The notes below the pieces were generated by a model. It did no database searches, was not told where the DNA came from, and saw only the letters and a program-made list of their open reading frames with translations. The translations under genes were made by a program, and so were the position numbers. A stretch of 64,000 nucleotides of DNA, taken from Eunapius fragilis (Eukaryota > Porifera > Demospongiae > Spongillida > Spongillidae). Positions 34,201-43,747 of this stretch are shown here, in pieces. The stretch is taken from positions 5,792,256 to 5,856,255 of the forward strand of contig OY811971.1 of the NCBI GenBank assembly GCA_963681505.1, given 5' to 3'. Numbering within the stretch: position 1 is the first letter of the stretch; every line of letters starts with the position of its first letter.

Positions 34201-37200
34201 GGCACCCTTATCAAGCAGGAGCTGCATACATTTATCATGCCCCCCACGTAATGCCACCATAAGTGGGGTATCTCCATTCTGTAAAGATAAGTGCATATCA
34301 CACCAATGGCCCATCAGGTAAGGGGAGGAGACAAAGGAGAGCCGAGGGGGAAGAGAGGGATGTGGGTGGGGAGATGTGGAGGAGAGGGGGGGAGGAGGGG
34401 AGGGGAGGGTGAGAAGAGGGAGGTGAGGAGATGGGGAATCAGTGAGGAGGGGGGAGAAGAGATCCTGGGCTGATCCCAAAATGCGCTCACTCTATCCTGA
34501 CGGTTAACCAGGGCACCCTTATTAAGCAGGAGCTGCACACACCCATCATGCCCCTTATGTATTGCCACCATCAGTGGGGTATCTCCATCCTGTAAAGATA
34601 AGTACATATCACACCAATGTTCCATCAGGTAAGGGGAGGAGACAAAGGAGAGCGGAGGGGAAGAGAGGGATGTGGGTGGGGAGATGTGGAGGAGAGGGAG
34701 GGAGGAGGGGAGAAGAGGGTGGGAGGAGGGGAGAGGAGGGAGGGGAGGAGGGAAGAAGAGGGAGGGGATGAGGGGAGGAGAAGAGTGGGTGAGAAGAGGG
34801 AGGCGAGGAGAGGGAGGGGAGGAGAGGGTGAGACGAAGGAGGGGGGATATGTGAATCAGTGAGGAGGGGGGGGGGAGAAGAGATCCTGGGATGATCCCAA
34901 AATGCACTCACCTTATCATGACAGTGAACCTGGGCACCATTATTTAGCAGGAGCTGCACACACCTATAACGCCCCTTATGTGTTGCCACCATCAGTGGGG
35001 TATATCCATCCTGTAAAGATAAGTGCATATCACGCCAATGTCCCATAGGAGAGGGGAGGAGACAAAGGAGAGGGGAGATTAGGGAGGGGAGGAGGAGGGA
35101 GGAGAGGAGGAGAGAGGGGAGGAGGAGGGAGGAGAGGAGGAGGGAGGGGAGGAGGAGGGAGGGGAGGAGGAGGGAGGGGAGGAGATGAGGAATCAGTGAG
35201 GAGGGAGGGGGGGTGGAGAGAGAAGAGATCCTGGGCTGATCGCAAAATGCGCTCACCTTATCCTGACAGTCAACCTGGGCACTGTTATTTAGCAGGAGCT
35301 GCACACACCCATCATGCCCCTTACGTGTTGCCACCATCAGTGGGGTATCTCCATTCTGTAAAGATACAATGTAAGTGCATATCATGCCAATTAAGGAGGA
35401 GAGGGTGAGAAGAGGGAGGGAGAGGAGGATGGGAAGAGGGGAAATCAGTGAGGAGGGGTGGGAGGAGAAGAGATCCTGGGCTGATCCCAAAATGCATTCA
35501 CATTATCCTGACAGTCTACCAGGGCACCCTTATTAAGCAGGAGATGCATACACCCATCATGCCCCTCAAGTGTTGCCATTATCAGTGGGGTATTTCCATT
35601 CTGTAAAGATAAAGTGCATATCACACCAATGTCCCTAAGGAGACAAAGGAGAGCATATGGGTAAGACAGGGATATGTGTGGGGTGATGTGGAGGAGGTTG
35701 GGAGAAGAGGGAGGGAGGAGGGGTGAAGAGAGGGTAGACGAGGGAGGTGAATAAGGGATGGGAGTGGGAGGGATGACGGGAAGAGTGGGAGATAGGAGAA
35801 GGGGAGGAGAAGAAAGGAGAGAGGTGAGGGGAGGAGAGAGAGAAGAGGGGAGAGGGAGAAGAGAGAGTGGAGGAGGGAGGGAGAGGTTAGACGGAAATGG
35901 ACGAGATGGAAAAGGGAGGTGGAGCCTTCACTAATACATTCACATGTATGTGTTATCAGGAACTACATGTACATTAGTAGTTCCTATATAGGAATTGACC
36001 CGGGTCGTAAGTATCATTTTTAAAACGCGACCCGCACATAACTTGCACACCGAGAAATGGATGGTTTAGCTCTACATGTATATTGCTATCAAACCAGAAG
36101 GCACAGGCGGTACTACATCTGTTATGAATGCTACTTGTGTTAGAGAGGATCTCGTTTTGCTGAGAACTGGTCAAGTTGTTAGTGTTTGTGGTTGCGATTG
36201 CACTAATCAACTGACCTTGGGCCTTGACAGGGGAGGAGAGGATGTGGTTGGGAGGGGTTGAGAGGAGAAGGCAAGAAGAGGGAGGGGTGGGAAGGGGGAG
36301 AAGAGAGGGTGAAAAGGAGGTGATGTGAGGGAGGGGAGGAGAGGAAGGGAGAGAAGAGGGAGGGAGGAGGGAGAGATGAGGGTGAAGAGGAAAGGGTGGA
36401 GAGGAGAGGGATGTGGTGAATTAGGGAGGGGAGGTGTGGGGAGGAAAGGGAAAGTGGAGAGAAGAGGGAGAGTTGGAGAGGGGGAAGTGGGAGGGAGGAG
36501 AGGGGAGAAGAGTGAGGGGAGGAGGGGAGAGAGGGGAAGAGGTGAGGAGAGGGAAAGTGGGAGAGGGAGCGGGGAGAAAAGGGATGGGAGAAGATGGAAA
36601 GGTGGAGAGGGTAGAAATAATTTAAACCTCAAAATAGAATCACCAACATCACCAAAGAAGATTCGCTGAAAACATTAACTGGTTTGCAGTATTCTTTTCT
36701 AGCTGGTGAGGACCAGAAGTTTGAGAGGTGAGGGTGATGGTGTAGGTACCATCCCTGTGGTCCTATTGTAGGTAATCGAACCTATTTCAATTTTAGGTTA
36801 TGTTTCATTCTCAATCAAGCCCTCAATTGAACCTTAGATCACTCAGGTCGAACTTAGGTGCTCCACAGACTGTAAGGTAACCTAAGTTGTATGACATACA
36901 ATGCATTGAATTCGGAGTTGACAACGCATCTGTCAATGCAAGAGCGCACAAGTCAATAATGAAACATGTTAAAGCCAATAATGACTCCTGTTACATGTAT
37001 TTCATGGGATATTGTGCATAATTCTGCATGCAAGGGTTCCAATGCTTATCAGTTTGATAAAAGTACAAAGCAGAAATTTGTTTTACAAGTCTTAGAATTC
37101 TGTACATAGATTATTTAGACAACCGTCCACTGAATTACTGAAATCTGCTAAGAAAGCAAAGAATTATATAACGATGAACCCAAAAGTAAAATCAATATAG

Positions 37201-37537
37201 CTAGACCATACACAATGAAAATGCAATGTGTTGAATTTTCATATCATGCATGAATGCCTTTACAGTATTGTTTCTCATTGCCTGTACACATGCACTGTTA
37301 ATGTTCTTTCATATGTCAAATCAGTAACTGCATGAATGACAGTTAAACATGTGACAGTGTATGTCCTTATTTTACAGATCATATATAAAACTCAAGGTTT
37401 TATATTTTGCCAGGTTGGCAGACCTGGACATGTCTTACCACATCAGTAACCTCAAGGTCTGCGCCCCGAACAAGGAGTGCAATCACCTCCTTCGTCCTGC
37501 CACCTTGTGCTGCTGCTAGTAGCGCCCATTCAAGTTC
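21983..37537 (-). CDS. ankyrin-repeat P-loop NTPase gene, 14 exons seen, partial
   Basis: On the minus strand fourteen exons run from 37537 down to 21983. Thirteen are exactly 99 bp, each one 33-residue ankyrin repeat, phase 0 at both ends (CAG/exon/GTRAG-type). The last is 252 bp and joins 1.5 ankyrin repeats to a P-loop, VVLFGHSGAGKST. All fourteen are open, so the array is under selection or very young. Ankyrin repeats bind proteins; the P-loop after them suggests a Roc-type GTPase or STAND-like ATPase, a cytosolic signalling or immune-receptor layout, but only the Walker A motif is visible. Neither the start exon nor anything after the P-loop was found. The introns are polypyrimidine-rich on the coding strand and duplicated together with the exons. 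Two introns carry large insertions (23716-27237 and 28837-32622). Confidence 0.75.
22420..22982. repeat. polypurine tract in ankyrin-gene intron
   Basis: About 560 bp of almost pure A/G on the plus strand (polypyrimidine on the coding strand), with irregular GGGAGGAG / GAGAAGAG words. Open frames through it encode only low-complexity Ser/Pro/Leu or Arg/Glu/Gly and are not genes. Confidence 0.8.
22983..23715. other. intron sequence, nothing recognised
   Basis: Mixed-composition intron DNA of the ankyrin gene between the polypurine tract and the palindrome-array element. No exon or known repeat is recognised. Confidence 0.4.
23716..23768 (+). repeat. left TIR of palindrome-array element
   Basis: 53 bp. 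Contains GTGCCAGAGTGGCTC, one base different from the half-site of the internal palindrome. Confidence 0.8.
27185..27237 (-). repeat. right TIR of palindrome-array element
   Basis: Reverse complement of 23716-23768 with about two mismatches. Confidence 0.8.
27491..27589 (-). CDS. ankyrin exon 13
   Basis: 99 bp, begins DGDTPLMVASREGHDG and ends FDHQNK. It is followed by a 5.2-kb intron that contains the palindrome-array element. Confidence 0.8.
27877..27975 (-). CDS. ankyrin exon 12
   Basis: 99 bp, begins YGNTPLMVATRKGHDG and ends VDHQNK. Confidence 0.8.
28208..28306 (-). CDS. ankyrin exon 11
   Basis: 99 bp, begins DGDTPLMVTSHEGHDK. The intron before it lacks a short block found in the others, so its acceptor region is shorter. 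Confidence 0.8.
28628..28726 (-). CDS. ankyrin exon 10
   Basis: 99 bp, begins NGDTPLMVALREGHDK. It is the first exon after the Gypsy-bearing intron. Confidence 0.8.
28837..29136 (+). repeat. 5' LTR of Gypsy B
   Basis: 300 bp, TG...CA, containing TATATAAT near its middle. It carries a 10-bp difference in length from the 3' LTR. Confidence 0.9.
32333..32622 (+). repeat. 3' LTR of Gypsy B
   Basis: 290 bp, followed by the AGGAG duplication. Confidence 0.9.
32820..32918 (-). CDS. ankyrin exon 9
   Basis: 99 bp, begins NGDTPLMVAIRGGHDK and ends VDGQDK. The intron after it received the Gypsy B insertion. Confidence 0.8.
33135..33233 (-). CDS. ankyrin exon 8
   Basis: 99 bp, begins NGDTPLMVALRKGRDK and ends VDCQDN, donor GTGAGT. 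Confidence 0.8.
33471..33569 (-). CDS. ankyrin exon 7
   Basis: 99 bp, begins NGNTPLMVALRKGLDK. The intron on its upstream (higher-coordinate) side is a copy of the one next to exon 2. Confidence 0.8.
33571..34110. repeat. block copy 1 of a duplicated intron segment
   Basis: About 480 bp matching 35602-36110 in order. A polypurine part comes first. Then come TATGTGTTATCAGGAACTAC, TTAGTAGTTCCTATATAG, GACCCGCACATAACTTGCAC and GAAATGGATGGTTTAGCTCT. It lies upstream of ankyrin exon 7; its partner lies upstream of exon 2. A run of about 22 G near 34117-34138 follows. Confidence 0.8.
34180..34278 (-). CDS. ankyrin exon 6
   Basis: 99 bp, begins NGDTPLMVALRGGHDK and ends VDCRDK. A run of about 22 G lies in its downstream intron near 34117. 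Confidence 0.8.
34491..34589 (-). CDS. ankyrin exon 5
   Basis: 99 bp, begins DGDTPLMVAIHKGHDG and ends VNRQDR. Confidence 0.8.
34912..35010 (-). CDS. ankyrin exon 4
   Basis: 99 bp, begins DGYTPLMVATHKGRYR and ends VHCHDK. It is more diverged in the second helix than its neighbours. Confidence 0.75.
35257..35355 (-). CDS. ankyrin exon 3
   Basis: 99 bp, begins NGDTPLMVATRKGHDG, phase 0 both sides, donor GTGAGC. Confidence 0.8.
35502..35600 (-). CDS. ankyrin exon 2
   Basis: 99 bp, begins NGNTPLIMATLEGHDG and ends VDCQDN. The donor is GTGAAT rather than GTGAGY, a weaker site. The upstream intron is the one copied between exons 6 and 7. Confidence 0.75.
35602..36110. repeat. block copy 2 of a duplicated intron segment
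   Basis: Partner of 33571-34050, with short TACATGTA-type additions. The two copies share the same position relative to an ankyrin exon, showing that a multi-exon block was duplicated. Confidence 0.8.
36225..36625. repeat. polypurine tract in ankyrin-gene intron
   Basis: About 400 bp nearly all A/G on the plus strand, between ankyrin exons 1 and 2. Confidence 0.75.
36626..37438. other. intron sequence, nothing recognised
   Basis: A+T-rich mixed sequence within the intron between ankyrin exons 1 and 2. No exon or known repeat is seen. Confidence 0.4.
37439..37537 (-). CDS. ankyrin exon 1 of the array (diverged)
   Basis: 99 bp, acceptor CATCAG, donor GTAAGA. It reads ELEWALLAAAQGGRTKEVIA and ends ADLEVTDV. 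It is diverged from the other twelve and looks like the founding N-terminal repeat. An upstream start exon is not identified. Confidence 0.7.
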
Positions 37538-37786
37538 CTGATGAGATGGAACAAAAAAGTAGTTAATCGACAGCAGACACGCCGTCATGCCGCAGTGCGG
37601 GGAAAATAAACGCATCACGCGCTCCATAGAACGTGCCCGTCATATCGTTGGGATGGATAAGACGAATTAAGATAGTTTTTATACGTGTATTCACTTGTTT
37701 CTATATCAACTAGCATGATAGGCTAGCCTCTGAGTACCTGGTCGAAATTGGGGGCGTAACGTCAGCAGATGAGCAAACCTGGTACT

Positions 37787-38065
37787 CAGGGGCGGATCTA
37801 CCATGGTTCCGTATGCCCGTGATCCTCCCCCCCCTCCCCACACACACCTCGTACCCAGACCCCATGTACAATTATTGTTGTTAATAAAAAGCATTGCAAT
37901 TCCATGATTCTGAAAAGCAGTAATAATAACTTGCAAAGCTTTTGGGGCAGAGCCCCAGACCTCGGTGGAGGAGCTTACTGCCCCCCCCCCATACCCCCTA
38001 GCTGCCGTATGTACTTCCCTCCATTGGTGAACCCCCCCCCTCCATATTTCCTGGATCCGCCACTG
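37787..38065. mobile_element. 279-bp MITE with GTACT target duplication
   Basis: The ends CAGGGGCGGATC and GATCCGCCACTG form terminal inverted repeats with one mismatch. GTACT flanks both sides (37782-37786 and 38066-38070). The inside has C tracts (near 37828, 37981 and 38031) and no coding sequence. The superfamily is not assigned. Confidence 0.7.
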
Positions 38066-38436
38066 GTACTGGTACTGACAGTTGGGTATAATCTACGAGG
38101 TACTAGCAGAAATGGCATTGGGCATTGCGCGCAAGCACAAGTAGTGAAGTTGTTACAGTGGGGACTCTCAGGTGGAGACTTTTCGCACCTCGCAGATGGA
38201 CAAAATACGCAACATTCTTAACATGCATGCACCTTTATAATGCCTGTCAGTTGATACACACCACTGTATAGACATCAATCTGACATAATTAGTGAACACC
38301 ACATATGCACGTGCATGTTACACATTTGCAGAGCATGCAACAAACCGATGATATGCCATCCAACAAGAAATATGACCAGTGTACGTTACAAAATAAAGGT
38401 ACACTAACCAGTGGCTTAGTGTGATTGTCAGGGTTT
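38066..38436. other. no feature seen
   Basis: Unique-looking sequence between the MITE and the BED-finger transposase relic. Confidence 0.4.
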
Positions 38437-41150
38437 GTATAGGATATTGAAAAATGAATTCAAGGACTTCTCAAGGACTTTCAAGTACCACTTGTAGCTA
38501 TTTTCAAGGATGGCATATGTACATGCAAATGTGTACTATCCCTAGATGTGTGAACATGTATCTTATTATCTGTTATCAATCACAATGTCACATGTACAAG
38601 ACACAAGTATATATATATATATAGCACTACATAGTCTCTAGTTCCTTCATCTATTGATCTAGTTGGGATTCTGTACCGTTCAACTGTACTCTTTTTTCTT
38701 TTGCTGCCTTTCTGAGGCCATTCAATTTTGCAATGAGGGTTAAGTCACCACTGCTTTCAGCTCTTTCAGCATAATTATCTGCCGATTGAATAAGAGCATC
38801 AATGTCTTCCGTTTCTTCTGGCCTTCTACTTCAGTAATGTCTCTTGTGAGTGTTCGTTTCCGTTCATTTACCTTCACAGATTCCCTTTCTTTTTTCATAT
38901 CATCAAGGTGTGCTTGGTACCTCTGTCTTGCACTGGTAGCAGAAATCAATAGTTCTTTTGAACATGTAACATTGGCTATGTAACATTGGCTATGCCACCA
39001 ACACTTCACATGATCACAGATTATGCGCTGAGCTACAAATGATTGTTCTGCAAGGTTTTGGACCATAACTTCTTTGTTAACAGAGAGAATCCACGTTCTA
39101 CAGAAACTTGCCCATGAGAAAGAAGCAGTAAATTCTTGATGACACCCTACAGGTCTTCATACACTGGCTTATTTGCTAGCTTATTGTAATAAAATGTATC
39201 AATTCTGTCATTGTCACTGTGCGGATTGAAAGTACTGAAAGTAATTGATTCATTTGAAACGTAGCTGCATCATGGAAGTTGTCAAGCTGTTTTAGTACAG
39301 TATCACACTTGTCTTCCAGTAGACGACCAGCTTGAGTCATATGACGCAAACGATTGTCAGCTTTTTACCAACTGATAGTTTTCCTAATGACAGAAATACT
39401 CTTGGGTCCAAAAAAATCATGTTTCTAACAAGCGGAGAGCAAATGGGGGATTTGTCTATCTATTTTTGAACCATTTTGATTAAAAACTGTTTGCAGTTCA
39501 TCTTGAACTCAAACACCAACCATTCTCTGTTGCTTGCACCTATACCACGCAGAATTCTATCGGTAACAAAACCAACCTTAATACTGGATACTTCGGTGTG
39601 ATTGTTTGTACCTGAAGTATCAATTTTTAACAATGTTACCATTGAAGTAACTATTTCATCACATCAGTTTTAATAAACCTTTCCATGAAACCCTTAATTA
39701 AGGTGAATATATCCTGTGCGAAAAAAGGTAGCAATGGTCGATCAGCTTGATAATATTTCAACAAAGGTTGAATCTCCTTTGCAATGATTAGAAAAAACTT
39801 TAACTTTGCTACAAACATGGTATCTTCAATGACCAATTCAACGTTTTCATATGATTTGTTCCTTGGTTCCTTAATTGTACCGGCTTTTGCAGCTATAACA
39901 TATGCTACCATTTGAGGGAAATTTTCAAGTACCCTTTCAGCTACTTGAACATTCTCAACCCAGCACTGTGAACAAAATTTCAGTGGAAAAATACTTGACC
40001 TAGTTACTTGTGTAAAATTATCATGACGAGCTGGGGAGTCTTTAAAAAGCCACCAACAACTGCTTAGTGCATGTTCTATGTTCCAATTTATAGCACCAGC
40101 ACCATCTCGGAAAGAATTATGTAATACATGCAACCCACAGCTACCCACATTTAAAAGCTCCTTAGATGTCTAAGTCTGAACACTAGTTTGAACCATTTCA
40201 AAAACTCTCCATTTTACATTTGGTCCATCCATAGATAATTGCAGTAGACCAGAATAGCCAAGTTCACTGCCAACAGACTCAAATATTTCAAACACTGTAT
40301 CAGTTGTTGCATGGCCCAGGAAGTGGGAGGTAAGATATCGAGTTACAACTTCATTATGAATGTCCAATTGTTTTTTTTGGAGATTCGTGTTCAAAGATTC
40401 ATCAAAAAGAAGAACATAGGTTGTTTCAGATTTAATCTTAGTCTTCAAAAGGGACACAAAATACCAAACGTAGCTAAATATGCACACTTCTCACCACAAC
40501 TGAACTGTTTGGCTACTCCACTGTCCGGAAACATAAGCTGTAATACACCTTTGATGCTTTCACAGGATTTGAATGAATAATGACTGGAAACCACTTTTAA
40601 AACCCAGTAGATTTCCACTGTGAGTGTGATATTACGATCCACTACAAAAGGTTCAATTGAGTTTAGCATAACAGGCTGAACAGAAGAGTCCTGTGTTAGA
40701 ACAGCTGGAATACATGTATCGTGTGAAGTTGTAGCCCTATCAGTACTAGCATCTGAGCCCGATGAAGAGAAAAATGTGCTAATGGTTGAAACGTTTGTAT
40801 AACTCTTTTCTGCATCTTTGTGCTTCAAACCACTCGCATGGCTGTTTAGTACAGATTCCCCCATTGCAACAATATCAATTTGTTTCATGCATAAAACACA
40901 GTACGCTTTGTGTGGGTTTTCCGTTACCTTTTGAAGCCATGATCGATATTCCACCAAATGGAGCCATTTGTCATTAAAATTGCACTTGCCTGGCATTTTC
41001 CAAAACTTAAACTTCACGCTTAAAGCAGCACTTGACGAGCAAGCAACAATGATGAACGAAACTAAAGCAACAATGATTGAGCAAAGATGCGACGTAGCAA
41101 CTACGAGCAAGCAACGACGATGAATGAAACAAAAGCTTTAGCAAAGACGC
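38437..41150 (-). pseudogene. BED-finger transposase-like gene relic (hAT-like)
   Basis: On the minus strand the protein starts at 40996 with MPGKCNFNDKWL, then a BED-type finger YCVLCMKQ...LNSHASGLKHK and a Ser/Thr-rich linker. Further segments near 40.17-40.49 kb include SMDGPNVKWRVFEM (an acidic-residue motif), and 39.65-40.15 kb reads LHVLHNSFRDGAGA, WLFKDSPARHDNF and DRPLLPFFAQD. A Lys/Glu-rich coiled C-terminal part lies near 38.74-39.07 kb. This order is familiar from an abundant transposon-derived family in fish and cnidarians, which I place near hAT without certainty. Stops and frameshifts separate the segments, so the copy is dead. The downstream edge near 38437 reads CAGGGTTTGTA, a hAT-like end; the other end was not found. 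Confidence 0.6.
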
Positions 41151-41376
41151 AACTAAAATGTACACTAATAAAATAGGGTTTAAACGAGTTTAGACCAAGT
41201 TAACAGCAAGGGTCGTGTGCGCACGCGCATACTGTGGATACATGATATATAACCCGTGCTAATCCTTCAGAAGTTTGTCTATGAGCATAATCAGCAGCGT
41301 TTAGTAGCAGTTGTTTTTTTTTTTTTGAGCGGAATCAGCATCGTTTTTTAGTAGCAGTTGTTTGGTTTTATTTGAC

Positions 41377-43386
41377 ATGAATACTCAACAGGGCGAAGGA
41401 ACCAGCCAGGAGGCCCAGAACGCATCAAACATACATGAACCCCGGTCATCAACAATCACACAGGAGGTTCCCACTACGGTGGTTAACACCGGGAATACGT
41501 AAAACAGGCAGGATGTCCGGACGACGACAACAACAACCAGACAGGTGCTGGAGGACCCAACCACGTCGGCAAACACCAGCTTCTCGGGGGATGATTTACG
41601 GGCGCTCATCCATCAGTCCGTGATTTCGGTCATGCGGGAGACACAAAGCTCCGGCTCGGCACTGTCATCGAGTAAGTCTATTAAGTGAAGGGCGCGGTGT
41701 GGTATAATAAATACGTGGCGCAGTTATCTGCATGGCATGGCTGCAGGGGGCTCACGCATGGGTGTTGCATGGGTCGACACAGGTAGTGGGCAGCTGTGAG
41801 GTCATATTGGTCGTCTATTCAGAGCAGGAATGAGATCATTTTTGCAGCCAGGCAGGGCGCACCATGCACTTGTAGGGGGTACATCGGCACATTCGGGGGT
41901 ATTCATTGGGCATTCAGGAAGTTCATGGGTACATTGGCACATTCAGTGCATTTATTAGGCATTCAATTCAGGAAGTTCACGGGTTGGCGCATTCATCGAG
42001 CGTTATAGGGGAGTTCACGGTTTGGTGCATTCATTGCGCATTGGTATATCTGGGAGTTCACGCGGTCTGCGCATTCTGAGCACGCATTGGGACGTGTTTG
42101 TCCAGTGGTCGGCACATTCATTTGTGCAGGACATGATGGTCCAGTGGTCGGCACATTCATTTGTGCAGGACATGATTGTCCAGTGGTCGGCACATTTCAT
42201 TTGTGCAGGACACGATGGTCCAGTGGTCGGCACATTCATTTGTGCAAGACATGGTCCAATGGTCGGCACATTCATTTGTGCAGGACATGGTCCAATGGTC
42301 GGCACTTTCATTTGTGCTGGACATGATTGTCCAGTGGTCGGCACATTCATTTGTGCCGGACATGATGGTCCAGTGGTTGGCACATTCATTTGTGCAGGAC
42401 ATGATTGTCCAGTGATCGGCACACATTCATTTGTGCAGCGGGACGTCCATTGGTTGGCACATCAAGTTGTGCAGGGCATGAGGTCCGTTGGTCGGTATGT
42501 CATGCAAGGGTCCCATTGAGTCCGCTGGGGTCATTTCGTAATGTCTGTGGGTTGGCCCACGCAGTCCGGGTGCATGTGCATGCTTTCAGGAGGCGCACTC
42601 CCCTTGGGGCATGAGAGGAAGGGGCAGGTTGGCATTATTTATGTCTATTGATATCCATGCAGGTATCGTTTCACCATCGATTACCGTTATCCGTAATCTC
42701 GGGCGCATGCCGGACTCAGCGAGGGTAGCGGGTCTTAATATCTCCGTGGTGGGGTCGGCGTCATCACTCGCTGGGGGTAATCTACTACTGTGGGGCCGGC
42801 TGATCTGGAGGAAGCAACCGGGGGCCTGGGTGTACGGAAGAGTGATCATCTGTCATTCCTGCTTAGTGAGGGACTCGCTACCATCCCCTCGAAAATAGTG
42901 AAGAAGATTGTTGAAGGAGATTTTGTAGACATGGCGGATCTCCTAAGAGACAATATAGAGGCAGAGTGTCGTGCAAACATGGGGGAGGGTCGACAGCCTC
43001 CCAAGTCGACACAGGGTGCTAGGCGCGAGATCCCAGATCTACTGAGCTGGGTACAGTGTTTCGGGATATTTGTTGCTGTAATGGCCTCCGTTCACCCTGG
43101 TAGAGTGCGCCAGCTGTTGGCGTACCAGACTTTCATCATCCAGGAGGGTCGTTGATTGGGTGGTAACGGCTGGCGTCTTTACGACACCATGTTTAGGCAG
43201 CAAGCTGCCCTGGACCCCACAGTCGATTGGTCAAATATTAACAGTACACTACGCGGTGTCGTTTGTGGCGCAACAAGGGTCACGGGTGCGGTCATGCTCG
43301 CTATGCTCGGAGCCCGACCAGAGAGGAGGAATGCTCACTGCAGCTGGCAGTTCGTTCGCCAAAACAGAAGGAAGCCAGCTCCCCGG
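41377..43386 (+). mobile_element. gag-like part of the DIRS-like fossil
   Basis: The N-terminus begins MNTQQGEGTSQEAQ (low complexity, Thr/Ser/Gln). The downstream conserved part has FVDMADLLRDNIEAE and the LAYQTFII helix region. The intron between them contains a 36-39-bp minisatellite. Function follows from position: in such elements this protein precedes reverse transcriptase and binds nucleic acid. Confidence 0.55.
41880..42480. repeat. minisatellite, units of 36-39 bp
   Basis: From about 42101 to 42480 a unit built from GTCCAGTGGTCGGCACATTC and ATTTGTGCAGGACATGAT recurs about ten times. From 41880 to 42100 older, degenerate relatives (GCACATTC, GCATTCA, AGTTCACGG) recur. It lies in the intron of the gag-like region. 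Confidence 0.8.
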
Positions 43387-43666
43387 TGTGAGGGATTGTG
43401 AACTCAGCGGAGCCCGGGGAATCGGACGTGTTTATTAGATATTACATCCGCGAGAGTGAACTTGGCTTGTATAGCTAGCCCATAAACTATTGTCTGTAAT
43501 TGAACTCTAGTTAGGCCTGGTGCTACTGATTTCATGTTTGTAGTAGTATTTAAAGGCTATGCTATGCTATGCCTGTCATCATGTATTAAGCTATTGACTA
43601 TAACTTCGGCTATTTTCGGTGCGCAAGCCTTGCGGAGCTCGTCAGAGAAGACCTAAGTCCGTGACA
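43387..43666 (+). repeat. 5' LTR of Gypsy C
   Basis: 280 bp, identical by eye to 48175-48454. Confidence 0.92.
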
Positions 43667-43747
43667 TTTGGTGGCAGCGGTGGGATATATCGCAGCGACA
43701 GTTGATCGGCGAGACCCAGACGGCGAGACCTGAGAGTAAGGTTATCC

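Noticed and set aside
42015-42520. Repetitive open frames with WSAHSFVQDM / TNECADHWTI words
   Set aside because: Translations of the 36-39-bp minisatellite in the intron of the gag-like region.
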